A program made the translations under genes and the position numbers. From an uncultured Clostridia bacterium (lineage in GTDB: Bacteria; Bacillota; Clostridia; Oscillospirales; Ruminococcaceae): a stretch of 6,806 bases of DNA. The notes below the pieces were generated by a model, which was not told where the DNA came from, searched no databases, and worked only from the letters and a program-made list of their open reading frames with translations. This document shows, piece by piece, positions 1 through 4,890 of the stretch; position 1 is the first letter of the stretch; every line of letters starts with the position of its first letter. The stretch is from contig CAMWVF010000055.1 of the NCBI GenBank assembly GCA_947177545.1, positions 1 through 6,806 on the forward strand, written 5' to 3'.

Positions 1-92
1 ACGACCCCGATATTCTCCGCAGGATCATGGACTTGGCTGAAAAAGGCAGTGTTATCGACCTTAGCGGCGCGCTGTTCGGCTGCGAAAATTAG
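1..92 (+). CDS. C-terminal end of an unidentified protein (5' truncated)
   Basis: An open frame enters from the left edge (first complete codon at position 3) and ends at TAG 90-92. The visible 29 residues include DPDILRRIMDLAEKG and end LSGALFGCEN. The piece is mixed amphipathic, with no signal, membrane segment or motif I can name. It reads as coding because it stays open to the edge, has a plausible composition, and is followed within about 40 bp by a convincing intrinsic terminator in the same direction. In Bacillus the gene before the SRP RNA is tadA, but this tail does not look like TadA to me, so no function is assigned. Confidence 0.5.
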   Translation, partial: DPDILRRIMDLAEKGSVIDLSGALFGCEN

Positions 93-132
93 TACGAATT
101 TACTCAAGGCAATAAATATTTTTAGCGTAATT

Positions 133-165
133 AAGTCCCTCGGCTTTTGTCGGGGGACTTTTGTT
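133..165 (+). terminator. Intrinsic terminator of the truncated upstream gene
   Basis: AAGTCCC (133-139) pairs with GGGACTT (154-160). The stem extends inward through T-G, C-G, G-C, G-T and C-G pairs to a TTTT loop at 145-148, and a T-rich tail (TTTTGTT) follows. The tail runs directly into the -35 box (164-169) of the next promoter, so the two transcription units abut with no spare DNA. Confidence 0.85.
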
Positions 166-191
166 GACAAATGGAAAAAGTGTGGTAATAT
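164..191 (+). promoter_or_regulatory. SigA promoter of the small-peptide (toxin-like) mRNA
   Basis: A perfect -35 TTGACA (164-169) is followed by a 16-bp spacer and a -10 TAATAT (186-191). TGG immediately before the -10 makes it an extended -10 promoter. The predicted start is near 198. The spacer/-10 core at 173-187 is identical over 15 bp to the SRP RNA promoter at 608-622. Confidence 0.8.
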
Positions 192-197
192 ATTAAA

Positions 198-258
198 AGA
201 GTAGTTGCCGAAACAGGCATAAGCGAATGTTCAGCGGCGGTTTGCTCCCGCAAGGGAG
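198..258 (+). promoter_or_regulatory. Structured 5' leader with SD-sequestering hairpin
   Basis: Two helices can be drawn in the leader. The first pairs TTGCCG (205-210) with CGGCGG (235-240), with an inner AACA (212-215) / TGTT (228-231) helix. The second pairs CTCCC (245-249) with GGGAG (254-258) and closes on a GCAA tetraloop of the stable GNRA type. The second hairpin buries most of the ribosome binding site GGGAGGTG (254-261) of the 28-codon gene, so translation should be low unless the hairpin opens. The pairings are seen in the sequence; their regulatory role is inferred. Confidence 0.55.
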
Positions 259-269
259 GTGATGCCAAG

Positions 270-356
270 ATGATGTTGTCGGACATGTTAAACCTTTTGT
301 CCCTCATTGTGGAGGTCGTCACGCTGTGTTACCTTGTGTTTCGCAAGAAGAAGTAA
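270..356 (+). CDS. 28-aa hydrophobic peptide, candidate type I toxin (Fst / holin-like toxin type)
   Basis: The frame starts at ATG 270 (a second ATG follows at 273) and ends at TAA 354-356. A near-perfect Shine-Dalgarno sequence, GGGAGGTGATG, lies at 254-264. The peptide begins MMLSDMLNLLSLIVE and ends YLVFRKKK. Residues about 7-24 form one hydrophobic segment with a single buried Glu, followed by a cationic tail. This matches the general plan of Fst, TxpA/BsrG and Hol-Tox peptides, which insert in the inner membrane and are toxic when overproduced. The gene has its own strong promoter, a folded leader, a bidirectional terminator and a convergent antisense RNA, which is the expected layout of a type I toxin-antitoxin locus. 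I do not recognise an exact family member. It could instead be a harmless small membrane protein. No other gene shares the transcript. Confidence 0.6.
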   Translation: MMLSDMLNLLSLIVEVVTLCYLVFRKKK

Positions 357-390
357 CCCTTAAGCACAGCCTTTTTATTTGTTTACATAA

Positions 391-436
391 ATAAAAACAA
401 CCGCCAATACTCTTCCAAAGTCGCGGTTGTTTTTAT
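391..436. terminator. Bidirectional terminator, 14-bp perfect stem
   Basis: ATAAAAACAACCGC (391-404) is exactly complementary to GCGGTTGTTTTTAT (423-436), with an 18-nt loop at 405-422. The stem is flanked by A/T tracts on both sides, so each strand shows a GC core followed by a U run. It can end both the rightward peptide mRNA and the leftward antisense RNA. Because both RNAs cross it, they carry perfectly complementary terminator loops, a place for a first kissing contact. The minus-strand loop contains UUUG, which fits a YUNR U-turn. Confidence 0.85.
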
Positions 437-505
437 AACCAAAATCTAAGGGGAGCAAGCCAAGCTGTAACGGACGTGAGTGTTATGCCGGCAATTGCTC
501 TTTAT
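391..505 (-). ncRNA. Candidate antisense (antitoxin) RNA convergent to the peptide gene
   Basis: A leftward transcript of about 115 nt is bounded by a consensus promoter (512-540, minus) and the bidirectional terminator (391-436). I see no reading frame of note in it. It overlaps the 3' end of the peptide mRNA through the terminator. It also carries a second, separate complement to the mRNA ribosome binding site: + strand 448-467 is a near-repeat of 252-272, with AAGGG, AG and GCCAAG shared. The RNA can therefore base-pair with GGGAG and with GCCAAG just before the start codon. This two-contact design is that of RNA II in the enterococcal par locus. Promoter and terminator are seen; function as antitoxin is inferred. 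Confidence 0.6.
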
Positions 506-511
506 GTTTAT

Positions 512-540
512 AGTATACAGCATTTTTTTAAATTTGTCAA
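512..540 (-). promoter_or_regulatory. SigA promoter of the antisense RNA
   Basis: Read on the minus strand, TTGACA (540-535) is followed by a 17-bp spacer and TATACT (517-512). This is a perfect -35, optimal spacing and a 5/6 -10. Transcription should begin near 505 and run left. It is stronger on paper than the toxin-like promoter, as expected for an unstable antitoxin RNA that must be made in excess. Confidence 0.85.
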
Positions 541-597
541 CACATTTTCTAAAATAAAACGTCAGACAGCATTTTTGCAAAAAAATTGAAAAAATAC

Positions 598-626
598 TTG
601 CAAAAGGGGAAAAAGTGTGGTATAAT
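598..626 (+). promoter_or_regulatory. SigA promoter of the SRP RNA
   Basis: TTGCAA (598-603), a 17-bp spacer and a perfect TATAAT (621-626) preceded by TGG (extended -10). A-rich DNA at 577-595 could act as an UP element. The predicted start is near 633, leaving a short 5' precursor before the mature RNA. It is divergent from the antisense-RNA promoter, with 57 bp between the two -35 boxes. Confidence 0.85.
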
Positions 627-648
627 ATTAATTACTTAACGGATTTAT

Positions 649-770
649 CCGATATATAGGTGTGCGGGCCCTGTGCAACGGAACACCGTGAACCATGTCA
701 GGCGGGGAACCGAGCAGCATTAAGCGGAACGTTTCGTGTGCCGCAGCAAGCCTGCACGCCTATGTATCGG
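649..770 (+). ncRNA. ffs: Signal recognition particle RNA, small bacterial (4.5S) type
   Basis: The RNA scaffold of SRP binds Ffh and directs ribosomes making membrane proteins to FtsY. The ends form a long rod: CCGATATATAGG (649-660) pairs with CCTATGTATCGG (759-770) with one wobble, and the helix continues through 661-669 / 750-758. Domain IV is clear. GUCAGG (697-702) faces GAGCAGC (712-718) across a three-pair stem capped by a GGAA tetraloop (706-709), the Ffh-binding signature. The predicted transcript begins only about 16 nt upstream, so there is no room for an Alu domain and this is the small type. A T-rich stretch at 771-786 probably ends most transcripts. Location just upstream of the dnaX cluster fits Firmicutes. 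Exact mature ends are approximate. Confidence 0.93.
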
Positions 771-786
771 ATTTATTTTATTTTTT
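771..786 (+). terminator. T-rich 3' tail of the SRP RNA, possible leaky terminator
   Basis: The closed SRP rod is followed directly by an interrupted T tract (ATTTATTTTATTTTTT). Rod plus T tract can act as an intrinsic terminator. Because the tract is broken by A residues and no separate promoter is evident before the next gene at 802, readthrough from the strong SRP promoter may feed the TPR-dnaX genes. Confidence 0.5.
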
Positions 787-801
787 GAAGGTGAGAATTT
801 T

Positions 802-1746
802 ATGCCTATGCGCAGATACGGCGGCAGGCGTGCTTTTAATTTGGCTTCCGAGATAAGCGGCTTTTTGCCGTGGCTTGCGGCTCATGTGGTTATAGGCGTT
901 GTTTTATGCGCATATTTTATTGCAGATGAGCACGGCTCCGAGGCGGTGGAAATTTACTACAAGCCTTTGGCGGCGGCGGCTTTGGTCTCTATAGCGGTGG
1001 CTTTGGTTTCCTGGCTTTTTCTGGGAAGACGCAGTCCCGAGAGGAATATCGAGCTTGGCAATTTTGACAAGATGATGGTGTACGGCAGGTTTGGCGGCGG
1101 TAGGAATTCCAAAAAGCTAAAGGAGGCTGTTATCGAGCTGCACCTCTACAATTTCAACGACGCGTTGGACTCCCTGAAAGAGATAGAGGAGGAAGAAGAG
1201 GACGAGGGCAGGCTTTCGGTGGTGGATTTTTATATTGGAAGATGCTACCAGCTTATGGGATATCCTGCAAACGGAGCAAGGTATTTTGGGGAAGCCATTG
1301 AAAATGGTCTTAAACTTAACGATACATACCTGCTGGAGGCACGGTGTCTTACTCAAAACGGCAGGTTTGATGAGGCGGTGGACTGCTACAAGGTTCTGCT
1401 GGAAAGAGATTGTTATTTTGATTTCATTTATACAGATATTGGAATTGCTTACCTGAAAAAGGGAGACAGCGAGAACGCTTTGGAGTATTTCCAAAAATCC
1501 CTTGACGAGGGGAAAAATTATTCCTTTGCGCTTGGAGGCTGTTCACTGGCGTATTTACAGATGAAAAATCTCGAGGAAAGCAATAAGTACTACAAAAAAG
1601 CTCTTATGTGCAACATGGACGACATAAACGGCTTTAAGATATTTTACTGCAATATTGCGGAGTCCGTGGGGCTTTACGATGAGATAGACCCCAATATAAA
1701 GCGGCGTTCGGACGTTGGCGACGACGATGATGAAATTATACGGTGA
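802..1746 (+). CDS. Membrane-anchored tetratricopeptide repeat protein
   Basis: The protein has 314 residues and starts at ATG 802 behind AAGGTGAG. The open frame extends upstream to a GTG at 736, but that lies inside the SRP RNA and is not credible. After a basic N-terminus (MRRYGGRR) come two hydrophobic helices at about residues 21-41 and 54-74, joined by a short acidic loop. A basic GRRSPER segment follows, suggesting the rest is cytoplasmic. Residues about 105-270 carry four to five degenerate TPR units (for example AVDCYKVLLE, GIAYLKKGDSENALEYFQKSL, AYLQMKNLEESNKYYKKAL). An acidic run lies near 129-135 and another (DVGDDDDE) near the C-terminus. TPRs bind partner proteins; the partner is unknown. 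The gene sits 21 nt upstream of dnaX in the same direction and is probably cotranscribed. Confidence 0.85.
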   Translation: MPMRRYGGRRAFNLASEISGFLPWLAAHVVIGVVLCAYFIADEHGSEAVEIYYKPLAAAALVSIAVALVSWLFLGRRSPERNIELGNFDKMMVYGRFGGGRNSKKLKEAVIELHLYNFNDALDSLKEIEEEEEDEGRLSVVDFYIGRCYQLMGYPANGARYFGEAIENGLKLNDTYLLEARCLTQNGRFDEAVDCYKVLLERDCYFDFIYTDIGIAYLKKGDSENALEYFQKSLDEGKNYSFALGGCSLAYLQMKNLEESNKYYKKALMCNMDDINGFKIFYCNIAESVGLYDEIDPNIKRRSDVGDDDDEIIR

Positions 1747-1767
1747 GTTTGCGAAGGAGTGAGTGAG

Positions 1768-3408
1768 ATGTATAAGGCGCTGTACAGAAAATACCGTCCC
1801 ATGACCTTTGACGACGTTGTTTCGCAGCCACATATTACAACCACTCTGCGCAATCAGCTTATTAGCGGCAAGACAGCTCACGCATATCTTTTCACGGGTT
1901 CGAGGGGTACGGGCAAGACCACCTGCGCAAGGATACTTGCAAAGGCGTTGAACTGTCTGAATCCGGTTGACGGAAACCCTTGCCTTGAATGTGAGATTTG
2001 CCGCGACGCCGAGGAAAACGCGCTTTCCGACATTATCGAGATAGACGCCGCTTCAAATAACGGCGTTGACGATATTCGGGATCTGCGGGACGGTGCTGTG
2101 TACACTGCCGAAAGATGCAAATACAAGGTGTACATCATCGACGAGGTGCATATGCTTTCAAAGGAGGCGTTTAACGCTCTTTTGAAAATTATGGAAGAAC
2201 CTCCCCCACATGTTAAATTTATACTTGCAACTACCGAGATACACAAAGTCCTGCCGACAATTTTGTCCCGCTGTCAGCGGTACGATTTCAGGAGGATCTT
2301 GCCAAAGGATATTACGGAACGGCTTCTGTATGTGGCGGAAAAGGAAAATATTTCTCTCGACCCAGAGGCTGCGGAGCTTATTGCCAAGACCGCAGACGGC
2401 GGCATGAGAGACGCGCTCTCGCTGCTTGACCAGTGCATCGCTTTTTCTGAAAACGTTACGCTTGACATCGTTTCGGGGGCGGCGGGAATTGCGGGCAGAG
2501 AGCCTGTTTTCGACATAATGGAAGCGGTAGCCGACAAAAACGCGGGCAGGGCTGCGGAGGTGATCGACGAGCTTTACGGTATGTCAAAGGATATGCAGAA
2601 GCTTTGCGATGAGCTTATTTCACAGTTCCGCAACGTTATGATAGCAAAGGCTGTGCCGAACAATATAAACCTGCTGGCGTGTATGCCGAGCGAATTGGAG
2701 CGTATCAAGGCTTTGGCGGACAGGCTTTCCCTTGAAGAAATTATGCGAATTCTGGAAATTTTGCAGGCGGGCAACGAGCGTATTGCGCGGGTAAGCTCCA
2801 AGCGTGTGGAGATAGAAATGTGTCTTTTGAAGCTTTGCTCACAGACGGCGGGACAGTCCGCACAAGTGGCTTCGGCGGGTGCTGATCTTACTGCAAAGCT
2901 TGATATTTTGGAACAGAAGCTGGCGGCGGTGCAACAAGTACAGCAAAACAATTATAATAGTATACCGAACGCGCATAGTAACAATAATTACCAGCCAACA
3001 CCCCAGCAGACGGCGTACTCAAATCCCGTTGCTCCTGCGGCGACAGCGGCGCAAAATCAGGGCGGTGGAGACTTGTCCAAGCTCAGACCCGAGGATTTCG
3101 TCCGCGAGGACAGGTGGACGGATATTCTGGAAAAATTTGCGGAAATTTGTCCCTCGGTGAACGGCGCGCTAAGCGGTTCTTACGCAATGACAGGCGGCGG
3201 ATTTATGCTGATATACACGGAAAACAGTTTCTTTATGAAGCTGTTGAAGAACAAAGAAAACGCGGAAAAATTACAGGAAGCCGTAAGAAGCATAACTGGA
3301 AAAACCTACTCTATACGCGCAAAATGTACGGCAAAGCCGTCGGAAAGCGGCGATAAGCTGAAAGGGATACTCGATAAGGCTAAGGAAAATAATATCCCGA
3401 TAGAATAA
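1768..3408 (+). CDS. dnaX: DNA polymerase III subunit tau/gamma (clamp-loader ATPase)
   Basis: This is the ATPase motor of the clamp loader, which opens the beta clamp and tethers the replicative polymerase. It has 546 residues. ATG 1768 is chosen because AAGGAG at 1754-1759 is ideally spaced for it, whereas the in-frame GTG at 1759 overlaps that site. The N-terminus MYKALYRKYRP is diagnostic. Visible motifs are Walker A GSRGTGKTT (44-52), zinc-site cysteines C63/C72/C75/C78, Walker B VYIIDEVH (121-128), sensor 1 ATTE (154-157), the SRC arginine finger (167-169) and sensor 2 GGMRD (211-215). The collar domain covers roughly 245-360. A Q/N/P/A-rich linker follows (about 388-434), then a C-terminal globular domain. 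No run of six or more A occurs, so the E. coli-type A-rich frameshift site for gamma is absent. Confidence 0.97.
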   Translation: MYKALYRKYRPMTFDDVVSQPHITTTLRNQLISGKTAHAYLFTGSRGTGKTTCARILAKALNCLNPVDGNPCLECEICRDAEENALSDIIEIDAASNNGVDDIRDLRDGAVYTAERCKYKVYIIDEVHMLSKEAFNALLKIMEEPPPHVKFILATTEIHKVLPTILSRCQRYDFRRILPKDITERLLYVAEKENISLDPEAAELIAKTADGGMRDALSLLDQCIAFSENVTLDIVSGAAGIAGREPVFDIMEAVADKNAGRAAEVIDELYGMSKDMQKLCDELISQFRNVMIAKAVPNNINLLACMPSELERIKALADRLSLEEIMRILEILQAGNERIARVSSKRVEIEMCLLKLCSQTAGQSAQVASAGADLTAKLDILEQKLAAVQQVQQNNYNSIPNAHSNNNYQPTPQQTAYSNPVAPAATAAQNQGGGDLSKLRPEDFVREDRWTDILEKFAEICPSVNGALSGSYAMTGGGFMLIYTENSFFMKLLKNKENAEKLQEAVRSITGKTYSIRAKCTAKPSESGDKLKGILDKAKENNIPIE

Positions 3409-3443
3409 CGCAAAATCAGCCGCAGGGCTTGATTATAAAAATG

Positions 3444-3499
3444 TCAGCCGCCGAGACTTTATACTAAAAATTTAGTATTGCAATTAAATTCCACGGCGG
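3444..3499 (+). repeat. Nested inverted repeats in the dnaX-ebfC gap
   Basis: CCGCCG (3448-3453) can pair with CGGCGG (3494-3499). Between them lies a near-perfect AT palindrome, ATACTAAA (3461-3468) / TTTAGTAT (3471-3478). No U tract follows either stem, so this is not a standard terminator. The outer stem ends one base before the ebfC ribosome binding site. TCAGCCGC also occurs twice in the gap (3416-3423 and 3444-3451). Role unknown. Confidence 0.5.
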
Positions 3500-3515
3500 A
3501 GAAAGGTTGAAAAAA

Positions 3516-3863
3516 ATGAAAGCAAGATTACCACAGGGAATGGGCGGCGGCGCTCAGAATATGAACGGAATGATCAAGCAGGCTCAGAAAATGCAGGCGC
3601 AGATCACCGAACTGCAGGAGGATATCGAGAACAGAGAATTCTCTACAACTGTCGGCGGCGGCGCTGTTGAGGTTACCCTTTCGGGAAGAAAGGAAATAAA
3701 GAGCCTTAACATAAAACCCGAGGTCGTTGACCCCGAGGACGTTGAAATGCTCCAGGATTTGATTATAAGCGCATTCAACGACACAGTCAAGCAGATAGAG
3801 GAGACTACAGAAAAGGAAATGGGCGCTATCACTGGCGGTGTTTCTTTCCCCGGACTGTTCTAA
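3516..3863 (+). CDS. ebfC: YbaB/EbfC family nucleoid-associated DNA-binding protein
   Basis: A small dimeric DNA-binding protein found beside dnaX and recR in many bacteria. It is thought to coat or bridge DNA and is linked to recombinational repair. It has 115 residues, typical for the family. The N-terminus MKARLPQGMGGG, the long helix IKQAQKMQAQITELQEDIE (residues about 20-38), the beta segment GGGAVEVTLSGRKEI and the final GGVSFPGLF are classic family features. ATG 3516 follows AGAAAGG (3500-3506). An in-frame TTG at 3507 touches that site and is rejected. The gap to dnaX is 107 nt and holds small inverted repeats, so a separate promoter or an mRNA structure is possible, although the genes are colinear. 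B. subtilis calls this gene yaaK. Confidence 0.95.
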   Translation: MKARLPQGMGGGAQNMNGMIKQAQKMQAQITELQEDIENREFSTTVGGGAVEVTLSGRKEIKSLNIKPEVVDPEDVEMLQDLIISAFNDTVKQIEETTEKEMGAITGGVSFPGLF

Positions 3864-3932
3864 ATTTTGAGTATTTGCTAAATATTTAGAGAATAATTAT
3901 AGATTATTTGCAGAGCTTTTATGAATTATTTG

Positions 3933-3985
3933 CGGCATACGTTGACATTTTATCCCAATTCACGGTAAAAGTGTCTTGTATGCCG
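3933..3985 (+). promoter_or_regulatory. Possible recR promoter flanked by an 8-bp inverted repeat
   Basis: A perfect TTGACA (3942-3947) is followed, after an 18-bp spacer, by TAAAAG (3966-3971), a weak -10 (4/6 by position). The pair is enclosed by CGGCATAC (3933-3940) and its exact inverse GTATGCCG (3978-3985). The repeat could be an operator or could fold in a readthrough transcript. The -10 is poor, so promoter activity is uncertain. Confidence 0.4.
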
Positions 3986-4010
3986 ATTATTTTGGAGGTT
4001 GCTATTTACT

Positions 4011-4613
4011 ATGGCTAACAGTACGGCTTTGCCCCTTGTTTTGCTTGCGGAGCATTTTGCAAGGTTACCGGGCATCGGAATGAAAAGTGCGCAGAGGCTT
4101 GCTTATCACGTTATGAGCATGACCGACGAGGAGGCGCAGTCCTTTGCGGACGCTATCATCTGCGCCCACAGCACTGTGAAGTGCTGCAAGGAGTGTCAGA
4201 ATCTGACGGAAAACGAACTTTGCCCCATATGCTCCGACGATATGCGGGAACACAGCGTTATCTGCGTGGTGGAGACCCCCAAGGACATTTCCGCATTTGA
4301 GCGCACCAATGAATACAAGGGGGTTTATCACGTCCTCCACGGCTTGATTTCGCCGCTGGACGGCATTACTCCGGACAAAATTCGGCTTAAGGAGCTGCTT
4401 GCGAGGATATCGGGGGACGAAGTCAAGGAGGTCATTATGGCGACAAACCCCACGGTGGAGGGCGAGGCTACGGCGATGTATATTTCCAAGCTTCTGAAGC
4501 CGCTTGGGGTCAAGGTCACGAGGCTTGCTTTCGGTCTGCCTATCGGGGGAAGTCTTGAATTTGCCGATGAGGTAACGCTTTTCAAGGCGTTGGAGAACCG
4601 CAATGAAATTTAA
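4011..4613 (+). CDS. recR: Recombination mediator protein RecR
   Basis: RecR acts with RecO and RecF in loading RecA at gapped DNA during recombinational repair. It has 200 residues, the usual family length. ATG 4011 gives the standard start, with GGAGG at 3994-3998 at a slightly long distance (12 nt). The in-frame TTG at 3999 abuts the SD and is not used. Domains in order: helix-hairpin-helix region with [16 protein letters not shown] (18-33), a zinc finger with C59/C62/C71/C74 (CKEC and CPIC), a Toprim domain starting [11 protein letters not shown] (83-93) with conserved E88, and the C-terminal Walker B-like end with [16 protein letters not shown] (175-190). It is last in the dnaX-ebfC-recR run, as in many Firmicutes, and 147 nt of AT-rich DNA separate it from ebfC. 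Confidence 0.97.
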   Translation: MANSTALPLVLLAEHFARLPGIGMKSAQRLAYHVMSMTDEEAQSFADAIICAHSTVKCCKECQNLTENELCPICSDDMREHSVICVVETPKDISAFERTNEYKGVYHVLHGLISPLDGITPDKIRLKELLARISGDEVKEVIMATNPTVEGEATAMYISKLLKPLGVKVTRLAFGLPIGGSLEFADEVTLFKALENRNEI

Positions 4614-4663
4614 CGTTCATTATTTGCATTGGAGTTTGATATTTAAAATTTTGTGCATAATAT

Positions 4664-4697
4664 GTCAATTGCGGTATATAATATTGTTGTAATTGAC
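4664..4697 (+). repeat. Inverted repeat downstream of recR
   Basis: GTCAATT (4664-4670) and AATTGAC (4691-4697) are exact inverses. As RNA the stem can be extended by C-G and several G-U pairs toward 4676/4685. No U tract follows, so it is at best a weak terminator for recR or a protein-binding palindrome. The surrounding 4614-4715 is AT-rich with no gene visible. Confidence 0.4.
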
Positions 4698-4715
4698 GAA
4701 AATGTGCTGCGATTA

Positions 4716-4744
4716 TTGACAAGCTAAGTAAAATATGATAAACT
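4716..4744 (+). promoter_or_regulatory. Promoter of the tRNA-Gln pair
   Basis: TTGACA (4716-4721), a 17-bp spacer and TAAACT (4739-4744), with TGA directly before the -10 as an extended -10 element. The predicted start is near 4751, about 25 nt before the first tRNA. It lies in the only free space before the tRNAs and is correctly oriented. Confidence 0.7.
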
Positions 4745-4775
4745 ATATAAGTCGCTTGAAGAGAATCAGCCGCAT

Positions 4776-4851
4776 TGGGATATAGCCAAGCGGTAAGGCA
4801 GCGGACTTTGACTCCGTCATTTCGGTGGTTCGAATCCACCTATCCCAGCCA
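4776..4851 (+). tRNA. tRNA-Gln (anticodon TTG)
   Basis: A 76-nt cloverleaf with CCA encoded. The acceptor TGGGATA pairs with TATCCCA, followed by discriminator G and CCA. The D-arm is AGCCAAGCGGTAAGGC. The anticodon stem GCGGA/TCCGT encloses the loop CTTTGAC with anticodon TTG. The T-arm is GGTGG TTCGAAT CCACC. It reads CAA and, by wobble, CAG. The U1-A72 acceptor pair is typical of tRNA-Gln. Confidence 0.97.
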
Positions 4852-4890
4852 GTCAAAAAGTTCGCCGAGATTTTTAGCGGACTTATATTT

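Noticed and set aside
131..322. Minus-strand open frame of 63 codons across the toxin-like region
   Set aside because: It overlaps a terminator, a promoter and the 28-codon gene on the other strand, has no convincing SD, and its composition looks like translated non-coding DNA.
633..648. Alu-domain extension making this a large-type SRP RNA
   Set aside because: The predicted transcript start leaves only about 16 nt before the main helix, too little for an Alu domain.
736..801. GTG 736 as start of the TPR protein
   Set aside because: It is inside the SRP RNA; ATG 802 has its own SD and gives a sensible membrane-protein N-terminus.
1759..1767. GTG 1759 as start of DnaX
   Set aside because: It overlaps the AAGGAG ribosome binding site, and DnaX proteins begin at MYKALYRKYRP-like residues.
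3507..3515. TTG 3507 as start of EbfC
   Set aside because: It immediately abuts the SD; ATG 3516 is properly spaced and matches the family N-terminus.
3999..4010. TTG 3999 as start of RecR
   Set aside because: It is directly at the end of GGAGG with no spacing; ATG 4011 gives the normal 200-residue protein.
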